A stretch of DNA of 64,000 nt from an uncultured Muribaculaceae bacterium (GCA_910577585.1 CAJTNN010000009.1:326-64325), one strand, 5' to 3'; counted from the first letter of the stretch, positions 8,751 to 18,786 are shown. Notes: generated by a model from the letters alone, not told the origin. Program-made: numbers and translations.

Positions 8751-9746
8751 TCAGGGCACCTGCACCTTGTCGAGGATGTCGGTGATTACCTCATCTGAGG
8801 TGATATTGTTGGCCTCTGCCTCATATGTCAGGCCGATGCGGTGGCGCATGACGTCGTGGCACACAGCACGCACATCCTCCGGAATCACATAACCTCTACC
8901 CTGCAGGAAGGCGTAGGCTTTCGAGGCCTTTGCGAGCGAGATTGAAGCACGCGGTGAGGCGCCATATTCCACGAGGTCTTCGAGATCGTTGAGTCCATAC
9001 TTTTGAGGCTCGCGGGTGGCAAAGACTATGTCGACGATATAATTCTCAATCTTCTCATCGATATAGATTTTCTCTACAATCTTCTGCACCTCGAGTATCT
9101 CGGGCTTATTGACCACGGCGTGAAGCTCATCGGCTGCGCCGGCAATATTCTGGCGTATAATCTCCTTCTCTTCGTCGCGTGTGGGGTAGCCTATCACCAC
9201 TTTGAGCAGGAATCGGTCGGTCTGTGCCTCGGGGAGCGGATAGGTGCCCTCCTGCTCGATGGGGTTCTGTGTGGCCATCACCAGGAAGGGACGGTCGAGG
9301 GGGAAGGTCTCATCACCGATTGTCACCTGACGCTCCTGCATGGCCTCGAGCAGGGCGCTCTGCACCTTGGCAGGAGCACGGTTGATCTCATCGGCGAGCA
9401 CGAAGTTGGCGAATACCGGACCCTTCTTCACCTCGAATGTCTCACGCTTTATACTGTAGATCAGCGTGCCAATCACGTCGGCAGGAAGAAGGTCGGGGGT
9501 AAACTGGATACGATTGTATTTTGCATCCACCAGAGTGGCAAGTGTCTTGATGGCAAGTGTCTTGGCCAGACCCGGCACACCCTCGAGCAGCACGTGGCCA
9601 TTGGCCAGAAGTGCTATCAGGAGTGAGTCGATGAGATGTTTCTGGCCCACGATGCGACGCTGCATGCCGGTGCGGATCATGCTCAGAAAGTTGCTCTTTG
9701 AGGCAATAAGGTCGTTTAATTCACGAATATTTACGGGTTCGCTCAT
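8751..9746 (-). CDS. moxR: MoxR-family AAA+ ATPase
   Basis: 331 residues. Walker A is GVPGLAKT (~57-64), Walker B is FVLADEINRAPA, and sensor regions lie at MATQNPIEQEGTYPLPEAQ and in the C-terminal lid (YGASPRASISLAKASKAYAF). This length and order are standard for MoxR AAA+ proteins, which act as chaperone-like ATPases for VWA-containing partners. It is the first gene of an eight-gene minus-strand operon ending with batE, and a Bacteroidetes promoter lies upstream at 9891-9924. Confidence 0.95.
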   Translation of the reverse strand: MSEPVNIRELNDLIASKSNFLSMIRTGMQRRIVGQKHLIDSLLIALLANGHVLLEGVPGLAKTLAIKTLATLVDAKYNRIQFTPDLLPADVIGTLIYSIKRETFEVKKGPVFANFVLADEINRAPAKVQSALLEAMQERQVTIGDETFPLDRPFLVMATQNPIEQEGTYPLPEAQTDRFLLKVVIGYPTRDEEKEIIRQNIAGAADELHAVVNKPEILEVQKIVEKIYIDEKIENYIVDIVFATREPQKYGLNDLEDLVEYGASPRASISLAKASKAYAFLQGRGYVIPEDVRAVCHDVMRHRIGLTYEAEANNITSDEVITDILDKVQVP

Positions 9747-9890
9747 TATGTAATTCTTTCATAATCGGATGCCGGGCATTCGCTGTGAGGCGGCTGCCTG
9801 CATCCCCAATTAATATTAATACCTATAGTTCAGTAGTGCTGACTCATCTACGAGCCGTGGATAATGATGGCATGGTCAGCAAACCGATTG

Positions 9891-9924
9891 CAAAAGTAAA
9901 AATTAAAATTTTAACATTTGCAAA
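9891..9924 (-). promoter_or_regulatory. promoter of the MoxR-Bat operon
   Basis: The minus strand reads TTTG (9921-9924), 22 nt, TACTTTTG (9891-9898). The spacer is 2 nt longer than usual, but both boxes match. The leader to the ATG at 9746 would be about 135 nt. Confidence 0.6.
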
Positions 9925-9947
9925 TGCTGTGTTAAACAATTTTAAAT

Positions 9948-11120
9948 TTACTTTTTTTCACCTTTCGCCTCGTCTGCGCTCTTCGTTGCATCATCGGCTG
10001 AGGCTGAAGCTTTCTCTTCGGCCTGAGGGTCGGCTGAGGGAGCATCTGCATTGGCGGCATCAGCAGCCGGGGCATCGGCCTGTGCATCGGAAGTGAAGGC
10101 ATTCCAGCCCTGCGCGCGGATGGGGAGCTCGCCACCGTCGCGTGTCACAAGCGCCGCGCCCAGCGAGGGGGCGGTGATATAGCCTATCATCTTCACACCC
10201 TGCAGACGCTCGATCTTATCCTTGTCGGTGAGGGGCACAGTGAATAGGAGTTCGTAGTCTTCGCCGCCATTCATAGCTGCGGTGACGAGGTTCATGTTGA
10301 GTTCCTCGGCCATTATGGCTGTCTGGTAATCTATCGGTATGCGGTCTTCATACACACGGCAACCCACATTCGAGGCTTTGCAGATATGCAGAAGTTCTGA
10401 CGACAGACCGTCGCTGACATCCATCATTGAGGTGGGGTGTATTCCGGCGCGCTTCAATTCATCCACGATATCCTTGCGGGCCTCGGGGCGGAGCTGACGC
10501 TGCAGTATATATTCTTTTCCTGCGAAGTTGGGCTGGAAGTTGGGGTCGCCGCTCTGGGCAGCCACTGCATTCTCACGCTCGAGAAGCTGCAGACCCATAT
10601 AGGCGGCTCCAAGATCGCCGCTCACACAGATGAGATTGGTCTCCTGCGCACCGCTGCGCTTGACGGCCATTCCTTTCTCTACCTCACCCAGACAAGTGAT
10701 GCTGATTACCAATCCGGTCACAGATGCCGAGGTGTCGCCACCCACAAGATCCACTCCGTAAGCATCGCATGCCAGCTTAATGCCGGCGTATATTGCATCG
10801 ATGTGCTCTACGGTGAAGCGGCTTGACACACCAATCGACACCGTAATCTGCTTCGGGGTGCCGAACATGGCATAGACATCGCTGAAATTCACCACGGCAG
10901 CCTTGTAGCCCAGATGCATCAGCGGCACATATCTGACATCGAAATGTATCCCTTCGAGCAGCAGATCGGTGGTGACAAGGGCCTCTTTGTCGGCCGGCAC
11001 ACTGATGATGGCGGCATCGTCGCCCACACCGAGCACTGTCGAGTCATTCTTAAGCGGGAAATCACGTGTAAGACGGTCGATCAGACCGAATTCGCCGAGC
11101 GAGGATATTTCTGTTGACAT
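9948..11120 (-). CDS. thiL: thiamine-monophosphate kinase with an acidic Ala-rich tail
   Basis: 390 residues from the ATG at 11120 (MSTEISSLGEFGLI is the typical ThiL start; the frame remains open upstream). It phosphorylates thiamine monophosphate to thiamine diphosphate with ATP. Family motifs are GVGDDAAI, VGGDTSAS, MMDVSDGLSSEL and NGGEDYELLFTVP. ThiL is normally ~320-345 residues; here about 47 residues rich in Ala, Asp, Glu and Lys are appended. It follows punA by 105 nt in an arrangement (sppA-lpxK-punA-thiL) that I recall from other Bacteroidales. Confidence 0.95.
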   Translation of the reverse strand: MSTEISSLGEFGLIDRLTRDFPLKNDSTVLGVGDDAAIISVPADKEALVTTDLLLEGIHFDVRYVPLMHLGYKAAVVNFSDVYAMFGTPKQITVSIGVSSRFTVEHIDAIYAGIKLACDAYGVDLVGGDTSASVTGLVISITCLGEVEKGMAVKRSGAQETNLICVSGDLGAAYMGLQLLERENAVAAQSGDPNFQPNFAGKEYILQRQLRPEARKDIVDELKRAGIHPTSMMDVSDGLSSELLHICKASNVGCRVYEDRIPIDYQTAIMAEELNMNLVTAAMNGGEDYELLFTVPLTDKDKIERLQGVKMIGYITAPSLGAALVTRDGGELPIRAQGWNAFTSDAQADAPAADAANADAPSADPQAEEKASASADDATKSADEAKGEKK

Positions 11121-11225
11121 AATCAGGTATCTCTTTTCAAATGATAAGGAAAGCACCCGGGGGATTGGCATCCGGGGCTCTCCTTATATATAACGCATTT
11201 TCTTATGCAGGGTTTAAAACTTCAC

Positions 11226-12038
11226 TCAGAGGCGGCTCACCATCTCCTTGATGATATGGGTCATTACGGGCTGCGCCTTGACGGCTGCTTTCTGCACCTC
11301 TTCATGAGTGGGCACCTCTTTGATATCTTTGCCGCCGAGGTCGGTGATGACCGACACTCCGAATACCTCCATACCGGCATGATTGGCCACAATCACCTCG
11401 GGCACAGTCGACATGCCCACTGCATCGCCGCCTATGATGCGGAAGTATTCATATTCTGCGGGGGTCTCGAAGGTGGGGCCGGCAGTGCCGACATACACAC
11501 CGTGCATCAGACGTATTCCATCGGCTGCGGCAATCTCATCGGCCATAGCGATGAGGCGCTGCGAGTAGGCTTCGGTCATGGCGGGGAAGCGGGGGCCGAG
11601 CTCTTCATGATTCTTGCCACGGAGCGGATTCTCGGGGAAGAGGTTGATATGGTCGGTGATTATCATCACGTCGCCCACCACAAACTCTTTGTTCATGCCG
11701 CCGGCAGCGTTGCTGACAAAGAGAGTCTTCACGCCGAGAGCCTTCATGACGCGCACAGGGAATGTGACCTGCTTCATGTCGTAGCCCTCATAGTAGTGGA
11801 AGCGTCCCTGCATGGCCATGATGTAGCGGCCTCCGAGGCGTCCGAAGATGAGCTTGCCGGAGTGTCCCTCTACGGTCGACACCGGGAAATTCGGAATCTG
11901 ATGATAGTCGAGTTCCTTCGAAATCTCTATGTGATTGACAAGGTCGCCGAGACCAGTGCCAAGAATAATCGCTGTGTCGGGCATCTCACCCACTGCGGCG
12001 CGAATGTAGTCGGCCGTGTTTTTGATTGTTTCGAGCAT
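11226..12038 (-). CDS. punA: purine-nucleoside phosphorylase (trimeric type)
   Basis: 270 residues. The enzyme cleaves purine nucleosides with phosphate to base plus (deoxy)ribose-1-phosphate. Motifs of the PNP/MTAP family are visible: ILGTGLGDL near the N-terminus (phosphate loop), VEGHSGKLIFG, MQGRFHYYEGY, SNAAGGMN, and AVGMSTVPEVIVANHAGM. Length fits the low-molecular-mass trimeric class. It lies 41 nt after lpxK and probably shares its transcript. With mtnN and the nucleoside transporter elsewhere in the window it would support purine salvage. Confidence 0.95.
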   Translation of the reverse strand: MLETIKNTADYIRAAVGEMPDTAIILGTGLGDLVNHIEISKELDYHQIPNFPVSTVEGHSGKLIFGRLGGRYIMAMQGRFHYYEGYDMKQVTFPVRVMKALGVKTLFVSNAAGGMNKEFVVGDVMIITDHINLFPENPLRGKNHEELGPRFPAMTEAYSQRLIAMADEIAAADGIRLMHGVYVGTAGPTFETPAEYEYFRIIGGDAVGMSTVPEVIVANHAGMEVFGVSVITDLGGKDIKEVPTHEEVQKAAVKAQPVMTHIIKEMVSRL

Positions 12039-12061
12039 GGTTTTTGATTTTAACTGTCTTA

Positions 12062-12095
12062 TTATTCTATTATATCGATTTATTCTATTATATCG
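12062..12095. repeat. 18-nt tandem duplication at the lpxK stop
   Basis: TTATTCTATTATATCG occurs at 12062-12077 and again at 12080-12095. On the minus strand the copy inside lpxK encodes Asp-Ile-Ile-Glu and the stop; the second copy repeats it just downstream. Confidence 0.75.
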
Positions 12096-13324
12096 TTCTC
12101 CTCCTCTTCGGGGGCCACGCGGGGGGCGGCTTCTGCCGGTGTGTCCACGTCATGCGGTTCCTCGTGATATGGGGCCTCGTGATATTCCGTGTCGTTCAGA
12201 TTGCGCGGCGCTGCCGGCTGGGGCTCGGTGTCGGCGAGACGCAGCTCGGCCATGAGGTCTTGAATGAGGTCGTTGTCGTGGTCGTAGGTGCCGGGCAGCA
12301 TCCCTACGCTGATGGGCTGGAAGAAGGTGAAGGGTTTCAGGTCCTGCGGGAAGTAGGGGTTGTGGACGAGTCTGACGGCATCCTTCTCCGTAGTGATTAT
12401 CACCTTGCGCTCACCCTTCATCTGCCTGAAGCGCTCGGCGATGCGGTGGATGTCGCTGCGTGAGAAATCGTGATGGTCGGGGAAGTGCTCCACACGCTTG
12501 CGGCATGGATAGTTCTTGTAATGGCGCACAAAGTATCTGGGATGCGCTATCCCCGTGAGCAGATAGATTGAATCGCGCTCAGTAAATGATGAGAGATTGA
12601 CTATGAATTTCGATTCATCAGGAAATACCGGGCGCAAATCCTCATAGACGTATCGCGAGAAGTAGAGCTTCTGAAATTTCATCAGGTCGAGCTCTTTGGT
12701 CACGATGCGCAGGTCGAGGGGCGAGAGCGTCTCGGGACATTTGGTGACAATCACCTTGTCGGCACGGTTGATCTCATGGGCCGACTCGCGCAGGCGTCCG
12801 AGTGGCAGGAGGTGATCCTTATACACCGGGCGCCCATATTCCATCAGCAATATCGAGATGCGGGGCTTTACCCAACGGTGCTGGAAACTGTCGTCGAGCA
12901 CTATGAGGTCGAGCTCAGGATATAGCCGCAGCAGTTCGGTGATACCTTTGCGGCGGTTCTCGCACACGGCCACCTTCGCACGCATTCCGAGTTTGTTGTA
13001 GATCTGCCAGGGCTCGTCGCCGATGCTGTCGGGCGTGCTTTTGGAGTTGGCCACGATAAATCCGCGTGTCTTGCGCTTGTAGCCGCGGCTGAGTACAGCT
13101 ATGTTGTAGCTCGAACACAGCTGGCTGACAATATACTCTGTGTGCGGTGTCTTTCCGGTGCCACCCACAGTGATATTGCCCACCCCCACGACAGGCACAT
13201 CATACTCAGTCTGCCGGAGAATGCCGAAATCAAACATTTTATTGCGCACCCACATCACCGCGCCATAGAGCCACGACAATGGGAGCAGTAGATATGTGAG
13301 TATTTGATCTGAGGTAGAGTGCAC
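12080..13324 (-). CDS. lpxK: tetraacyldisaccharide 4'-kinase (lipid A)
   Basis: 414 residues. LpxK phosphorylates the 4' position of the lipid A disaccharide at the inner membrane. Visible: N-terminal membrane-associating helix (LLPLSWLYGAVMWVRNKMFD), P-loop VGNITVGGTGKTPHTEYI (~48-65), LSRGYKR, and LDDSFQHRWVKPRISILL. LpxK is usually 320-370 residues; the extra ~50 C-terminal residues are Glu/Pro/Ala-rich and probably disordered. It confirms a Gram-negative envelope. It lies 120 nt after sppA and 41 nt before punA. Confidence 0.95.
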   Translation of the reverse strand: MHSTSDQILTYLLLPLSWLYGAVMWVRNKMFDFGILRQTEYDVPVVGVGNITVGGTGKTPHTEYIVSQLCSSYNIAVLSRGYKRKTRGFIVANSKSTPDSIGDEPWQIYNKLGMRAKVAVCENRRKGITELLRLYPELDLIVLDDSFQHRWVKPRISILLMEYGRPVYKDHLLPLGRLRESAHEINRADKVIVTKCPETLSPLDLRIVTKELDLMKFQKLYFSRYVYEDLRPVFPDESKFIVNLSSFTERDSIYLLTGIAHPRYFVRHYKNYPCRKRVEHFPDHHDFSRSDIHRIAERFRQMKGERKVIITTEKDAVRLVHNPYFPQDLKPFTFFQPISVGMLPGTYDHDNDLIQDLMAELRLADTEPQPAAPRNLNDTEYHEAPYHEEPHDVDTPAEAAPRVAPEEEENDIIE

Positions 13325-13444
13325 GTCGGATGTGGATATTTTAGGGGGATTATGAATGTAATAAGTCAGAGTTATGAGGCATAAAGCAAATAAATTACTG
13401 TAAAATCATCTACTTAGGCTCACTTATAACTCCGGTTAAGGGTA

Positions 13445-15247
13445 TCATTGCAGAGTCACCTTCATAGGCATCATGCGGGCCTGCACCGGCTTGCGGCTGA
13501 GGATACGCGTGAGTTCGTCGGCTGCCTCGGCGTCGGGCACGAGCTTAGTGGCCTCCTCTATGAGAGATGCGCGCATTTCATTCTGCAGCGACATCTGCAC
13601 AAGGCTCCAGAAATTGCTGTCGATTTCAGGATAGAATGCCACATCGCACTTCTTGCCACCCTTCTTGTCGACTTGAGCCTGCACCCAGTCGATGGCGTCA
13701 TCAAGCTGGCCGAGCTGGTCGACGAGCTTGAGTTCGAGTGCCTTCGCGCCATCCCACACGCGTCCCTCGGCTATCTGGCGCACGCGGGCGTCGCTGAGGT
13801 TGCGCCCTTTTGCCACGCGTCCCACAAATTTATCGTAGCCGCGGTTGATGTAGCCCTGCATCAGAGCCATCTGGCTCTCTGTCATCGGGCGGAAGAGTGA
13901 GGGGAAGTCCACCTCGGGATTGGTGCTGACAAACTGCGGGCTCACACCGATTTTGCCGGCCAGACCCGACACATTCGGTATCATGCCGAATATACCTATC
14001 GAGCCGGTGATGGTGAGGGGATCTGAGAATATGCGGTCAGCCTGGCATGAAATCCAGTAGCCTCCTGAGGCGGCATAGTCGCCCATAGACACTGCCAGGG
14101 GTTTACCTTTTGACTTGAAGTAGTTAAGAGCCTCACCTATGAGGTCGGATCCGAAGACAGAGCCACCGGGTGAGTTGACACGGAGCACGAGACCCTTGAC
14201 ATCATCATCGTCGGCCAGACGGGTGATTACGGGCACGAGCACCTCGCAGTTTATGCCGGTCTTGCTCCCCTCCATAATCTCGCCCACTGCATAGAGAACC
14301 GCTATCTGATTGGATGAGGCATACTCGATGCCGAATGATGAGGAGGCGTTGAGTATGGCGGGTGAGATATAGTTCACCTTCTTCTTGTCGACACCCAGCG
14401 CAGAGGCGATGCGGTCGTCCATCGTACGCTCATAGACTATCTTGTCTACCACCTTATTCTTTTCGGCAAACTTGGCATCCTGCAGCATCATCACATCCTG
14501 ATTGATGAGCTTGCTGAAGTTCTCTTCGGTGAGACGGCGGCTCTTGCATATCTCGGCGGTTATGAAATTCCAGATATTGCCGTAGAGAGTGTCGAGCTGC
14601 GCACGCGCCGGGGCGCTCATCTCGTTGCTGATGTAGGGTTCGACGGCCGACTTGAAAGTGCCCACCTTCACCACCTGCATCTGCACACCCACCTTATCGA
14701 GCAACTCCTTGAAATAGGGCACCATGCTGCTCATGCCGTTGACCGACATGGCTCCTGCCGGATTAAGGAAGAGGCTGTCGGCCACACTGGCCACATAGTA
14801 GTCGCCCAGACCGAAGCTGTTGCCATAGGCATATATCTTTTTGTTTGACTCCTTGAAGTCGACAAGTGCATCGCGCAGCGCATGGAGTGTGGCGGGCGAG
14901 GCGGCCACACCGTTGCACTTGAGATATATCATCCTGACATCCTTGTTATCTTTGGCTTCGCCGATGGCGGCCACAAGACCGTTGAGGCTTGCGGGCACCG
15001 AGAGGTCGCCATTGATAAGATTCACCGGACTGAAGTCGGGGGCGGTCTCACGCTCGGCAATCACGCCGTCGAGATTGATGGTCAGCACCGAATTCGAGCG
15101 CACACGCTCTGTGTCGGTGGCCATCGAGGCACCCATTTTACCCACAAGGGATATCACGACAATCACCGCGGCGAGGCAGAAGAGGCCCAGAGCCACCCAT
15201 GCCCCCACAAAGGATGATAGGAAGTTGAGAAAGAATTTTTTCAGCAT
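13445..15247 (-). CDS. sppA: signal peptide peptidase SppA, 67K type
   Basis: 600 residues with an N-terminal membrane anchor (VALGLFCLAAVIVVISLVG). It contains two tandem SppA/ClpP-like domains, as in the long Gram-negative form. The N-terminal domain segment YAYGNSFGLGDYYVASVAD should carry the catalytic Lys region, and the C-terminal domain has VLRVNSPGGSVFGSDLI and the Ser-containing GDYAASGGYWISCQAD. It degrades cleaved signal peptides in the inner membrane, facing the periplasm. It is 31 nt after glmM and probably co-transcribed. Confidence 0.95.
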   Translation of the reverse strand: MLKKFFLNFLSSFVGAWVALGLFCLAAVIVVISLVGKMGASMATDTERVRSNSVLTINLDGVIAERETAPDFSPVNLINGDLSVPASLNGLVAAIGEAKDNKDVRMIYLKCNGVAASPATLHALRDALVDFKESNKKIYAYGNSFGLGDYYVASVADSLFLNPAGAMSVNGMSSMVPYFKELLDKVGVQMQVVKVGTFKSAVEPYISNEMSAPARAQLDTLYGNIWNFITAEICKSRRLTEENFSKLINQDVMMLQDAKFAEKNKVVDKIVYERTMDDRIASALGVDKKKVNYISPAILNASSSFGIEYASSNQIAVLYAVGEIMEGSKTGINCEVLVPVITRLADDDDVKGLVLRVNSPGGSVFGSDLIGEALNYFKSKGKPLAVSMGDYAASGGYWISCQADRIFSDPLTITGSIGIFGMIPNVSGLAGKIGVSPQFVSTNPEVDFPSLFRPMTESQMALMQGYINRGYDKFVGRVAKGRNLSDARVRQIAEGRVWDGAKALELKLVDQLGQLDDAIDWVQAQVDKKGGKKCDVAFYPEIDSNFWSLVQMSLQNEMRASLIEEATKLVPDAEAADELTRILSRKPVQARMMPMKVTLQ

Positions 15248-15278
15248 CGGCGTATAGATAGTATTTTTACACTGACAA

Positions 15279-16661
15279 TTAAAGACTTGCGATCAGAGTT
15301 TTGATCTCTTCGGCAAGCTGCTCGGCGCGCTCCATCGTGGCGGCCTCGCTATAGATGCGGATAATCGGCTCCGTATTTGACTTGCGCAGATGCACCCAAC
15401 TGTCGGCGAAGTCAATCTTCACGCCATCGATATCATTTATCTCTTCATTACTGAAGTGAGCTTTGGCGGCAGCCAGAATCGCGTCGACATCGGTGTCCGG
15501 GGTGAGGGTAATCTTGTTTTTGGCAATGGCATATTGCGGATAACCCTTCTTGAGCTCTGTCATCTTCTTGCCCGATTTGGCAAGAAGGGTCAGGAAGAGG
15601 GCCACCCCCACCAGCGCATCGCGGCCGTAGTGAAGTTCGGGGTAGATGACTCCGCCATTACCTTCACCTCCGATTATGGCACCGGTCTCTTTCATCTTGG
15701 TCACAACGTTGACCTCACCCACGGCGGCGGCAGAATATTCGCAACCATGCGCGCGGGTCACATCACGCAGTGCGCGCGACGAACTGAGGTTTGACACCGT
15801 CGAGCCGGGAGTGTGCGAAAGCACATAGTCAGCCACGGCCACAAGTGTATACTCCTCGACAAACATCTCGCCATTCTCCATCACCAGCGCCAGGCGGTCG
15901 ACATCCGGGTCCACCACCACGCCGCAATCGGCGTCAGAGTCGCGCATCACCTGAGCTATCTGGGTCAGATTCTCAGGAATCGGTTCGGGGGTATGGGCGA
16001 AGTGGCCGGTAGGCTCACAGTTGAGCTCTATCACACGCTTCACGCCCAGCGCACGCAGCAGTTTCGGTATTATCACGCCACCCACCGAGTTGACGGCATC
16101 GACTGCCACAGTGAGGTCGGCACGACGTATGGCCTCGACATCCACGAGCGGCAGATTGAGCACCATCTCGATGTGACGCTCGTCGTAGGTCTCGTTGCGG
16201 TATTCATGACCGAGCTCCATGACGTCGGCAAAGCAGAAGTCATCGGCCTCGGCAATGGCAATCACCTGTTTGCCTTCGGCATCATTCAGGAATTCTCCAC
16301 GCGAGTTGAGCAGCTTGAGGGCATTCCACTGCACAGGGTTATGCGAAGCAGTGATGATTATGCCGCCATCGGCACCCTCATGAGTCACGGCAATCTCTGT
16401 GGTGGGAGTGGTGGCAAGTCCGATGTTGACCACATCGAGCCCCATGGCCATCAATGTGCCGCACACCAGATGGCTCAACATCGGGCCGGAGATGCGGGCA
16501 TCACGACCTACCACAATCTTGCGGGCTTTGCCCCCGGTAGAACGCTTGATGAACTCGGCGTAGGCAGCCGTAAACTTCACGATGTCGACACCTCCGAGGC
16601 CATCACCTGAATGACCACCGATTGTGCCGCGGATTCCTGATATCGATTTTATAAGTGACAT
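15279..16661 (-). CDS. glmM: phosphoglucosamine mutase
   Basis: 460 residues from the ATG at 16661 (MSLIKSISGIRGTIGG, the standard family start; the open frame extends upstream without support). It interconverts glucosamine-6-phosphate and glucosamine-1-phosphate for UDP-GlcNAc synthesis. The phosphoserine loop is TASHNPVQWNA, the metal loop is DPDVDRLAL, the sugar-binding loop is GGEGNGGVIYP, and the phosphate-binding loop is RKSNTEPIIRIY. It feeds the peptidoglycan and lipid A pathways represented nearby. Confidence 0.93.
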   Translation of the reverse strand: MSLIKSISGIRGTIGGHSGDGLGGVDIVKFTAAYAEFIKRSTGGKARKIVVGRDARISGPMLSHLVCGTLMAMGLDVVNIGLATTPTTEIAVTHEGADGGIIITASHNPVQWNALKLLNSRGEFLNDAEGKQVIAIAEADDFCFADVMELGHEYRNETYDERHIEMVLNLPLVDVEAIRRADLTVAVDAVNSVGGVIIPKLLRALGVKRVIELNCEPTGHFAHTPEPIPENLTQIAQVMRDSDADCGVVVDPDVDRLALVMENGEMFVEEYTLVAVADYVLSHTPGSTVSNLSSSRALRDVTRAHGCEYSAAAVGEVNVVTKMKETGAIIGGEGNGGVIYPELHYGRDALVGVALFLTLLAKSGKKMTELKKGYPQYAIAKNKITLTPDTDVDAILAAAKAHFSNEEINDIDGVKIDFADSWVHLRKSNTEPIIRIYSEAATMERAEQLAEEIKTLIASL

Positions 16662-16796
16662 TGCTATGTTGATGCTTTTGTTTGATTTTGTTGTACGTTG
16701 AGTTGCGGGTGCCATCCCCTCACGCTGGCGCCATGGATATGACCGGGGAGGAGGCTAAGCTGCCTGATTCAGCCGGAACTGCTGCCGGGAGCGGAA

Positions 16797-17405
16797 TCAG
16801 TATTCCGGCTTATAGTATTTCAGTTTCACCAGATAGGGTATGCACTGCGACTGGTCGTAGGAGAACGATGAGCCCGTGAAACCGGAATACGACTTGAGCA
16901 CCAGATTGACCTCAGAATAGAAGCCCACATATTCGAGCGGCACCTGTATTCCTGTGCCGAATTGTGTGGTCGAGGGGTAGGAGGTGTTGCCATAGAAGAG
17001 GAATGTCGACACCACCGAACCATCAAGATTATCCATATTCCCCACCGAGGGTGATTCGGCTCCTGAATAGAGCATCTTGATATTCTGGCGCTGGAAGCGG
17101 AAGTAGACCTTGTCCCCCTCTTCCGGACGGTCAGCCATGTCGCCACGGTCTACAATCTGCATATACACCGTACCATCCTCATCCATACGGTAGAAGGGGG
17201 CGTTCTCCCCCACCTCGAAGTTGCCATCTTCAGGAATCGAGGCCTCTACGCGCTTCTGAGCCAGAAACCAGTTGACGGCTTTCTCCTCATCACGCAGCAG
17301 GTCAGAGTAACTCTCGGTGTCTTTGCAGCCTGTCAGGACGCCCCCCATCACGAGGGTGGCGAGGGCCAGACTGACGTTGTATAGTCGTTTGTTTGTCAGA
17401 ATCAT
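16797..17405 (-). CDS. DUF4827 lipoprotein
   Basis: 202 residues. The start at 17405 gives a signal peptide with lipobox VLTGC. The mature part contains a segment of FKBP-like character (GDKVYFRFQRQNIKML) but I see no catalytic signature. Bacteroidales proteins of this type are annotated DUF4827 and I recall them next to nrnA and glmM, as here (135 nt before glmM). It is predicted to be anchored in the periplasm or outer membrane; function unknown. Confidence 0.8.
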   Translation of the reverse strand: MILTNKRLYNVSLALATLVMGGVLTGCKDTESYSDLLRDEEKAVNWFLAQKRVEASIPEDGNFEVGENAPFYRMDEDGTVYMQIVDRGDMADRPEEGDKVYFRFQRQNIKMLYSGAESPSVGNMDNLDGSVVSTFLFYGNTSYPSTTQFGTGIQVPLEYVGFYSEVNLVLKSYSGFTGSSFSYDQSQCIPYLVKLKYYKPEY

Positions 17406-17545
17406 GTTGCGGTTTTTGGGATTCTTTAATTTAGTCCCTGTATCTATATAGATGTTGTTGTCATCTTTAAGTAAGTGCACGCTTAATCTATCCCGATTAA
17501 TCTGTATTGTGCTTTACTCAAGAATGATATCCAACAACTTCATAA

Positions 17546-18592
17546 TCAGTATTCAAGTTTGTCGAGTTTATGCGGCAGATAATGCTTGAATGAGGGGAGT
17601 GCCTCGATAAGCATCCGCCGGCATTCTTCGAGAGTGCCGTGAAACTCGGCGCCGGCAGCCTGACGATGGCCTCCGCCGCCGAAGAGGCGCTCGCACACCT
17701 CCGACACCGGGAAGTTGTCGACACTGCGGGCCGACACCTTGATGCAGTCGTCATCCTCACGCAGAAAGAATGAGCTCACGATGCCTCTCACATTGAGCGG
17801 CTTGTTGACCAATCCCTCGGAGTCGCCACGCTCGTAATGGAATCGGGCCAGCTCTTCAGAATTAATGGTGATTATCGCAGCCCGCATAGGCTCTACAATC
17901 TCAAGTTTCTCCATAATGGCGTAGGCGTGAAGCTTGAGGCTGTCCATCGACTGGGCAAGCAGAGCCTCGCGCACGATGCGCTCTTTGTCGACACCCTTCT
18001 CAAGCAGATGCATCAGCACCTCATATACTTCGGGATTACGGCAGTTGACCGTAAAGTTGCGGGTGTCGGTGATCAATCCGGTGGCCAGACATGTGGCCGA
18101 CTCGAGATTCATCTCCATATAGTAGCCCATCCCGGCGATGATGCGAAACATCAGCTCGCATGTGCTCGACATGTCGGGATATGAGAAGGTGAGGTCGCAG
18201 AAGGCGTCAGGGTCCTGATGATGGTCAATCATCACCTTGCGGCAGTCGGCCTCGGCCACTACCGGACCGAGTGAATCCTGACGCGAGGGCTTGTTGAAGT
18301 CGCAGCATATGATGAGGTCGGCCTCACCTATCAGGCGGCGGCAGAAGTCTTCATGGCGCGTGAACACCGACACCTCCTTGAAGCCCGGCATGAAGGCCAG
18401 CGACCTCGGCGGCTGGTCGGGCATGACCACACTGGCCCGTTTGCCAAGCCGGGTGAGCAGATGCCAGAGCCCTAACGTGCTCCCCACGGCATCACCGTCA
18501 GGACGCACATGCCCCGTGAGCACGATGCGGTCGCTGTCGGCTATCATCCGACGCAATGACTCGAGTGAGCCTTTATCGAGTATATTGTTCAT
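17546..18592 (-). CDS. nrnA: DHH phosphoesterase, NrnA-type nanoRNase/pAp phosphatase
   Basis: 348 residues. N-terminal DHH domain: TGHVRPDGDAVGS (~23-35), a CDFN segment, and the signature DHHQDPDA. The C-terminal DHHA1 domain has GGGGHRQAAGAEF. Enzymes of this family degrade short oligoribonucleotides and dephosphorylate 3'-phosphoadenosine 5'-phosphate using manganese. It is divergent from mazG across ~195 nt that holds a -7 box for each direction. Confidence 0.92.
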   Translation of the reverse strand: MNNILDKGSLESLRRMIADSDRIVLTGHVRPDGDAVGSTLGLWHLLTRLGKRASVVMPDQPPRSLAFMPGFKEVSVFTRHEDFCRRLIGEADLIICCDFNKPSRQDSLGPVVAEADCRKVMIDHHQDPDAFCDLTFSYPDMSSTCELMFRIIAGMGYYMEMNLESATCLATGLITDTRNFTVNCRNPEVYEVLMHLLEKGVDKERIVREALLAQSMDSLKLHAYAIMEKLEIVEPMRAAIITINSEELARFHYERGDSEGLVNKPLNVRGIVSSFFLREDDDCIKVSARSVDNFPVSEVCERLFGGGGHRQAAGAEFHGTLEECRRMLIEALPSFKHYLPHKLDKLEY

Positions 18593-18696
18593 CTGTCGTA
18601 ACTGTTTATCACTACACCCGGTGCTGACTCACATCACGCTCCACGCCTGACATGACTTCACCACGCATCCGGGGCGATGCGATGTAATTCAACTCA

Positions 18697-18704
18697 CAAA
18701 GATA
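18697..18704 (-). promoter_or_regulatory. -7 box upstream of nrnA
   Basis: The minus strand reads TATCTTTG, a perfect TAnnTTTG. No good TTTG lies at the expected upstream distance. Confidence 0.4.
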
Positions 18705-18736
18705 GTGAATTATTCTCACATTTCCGTTTTTTTAGC

Positions 18737-18744
18737 TAAATTTG
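18737..18744 (+). promoter_or_regulatory. -7 box upstream of mazG
   Basis: TAAATTTG lies 43 nt before the mazG ATG. The -33 element is weak, with only TTTC in the area. Confidence 0.45.
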
Positions 18745-18786
18745 CACTAAATAATATTTTTCCCTCCCATTTATCCCCCTTTTCAC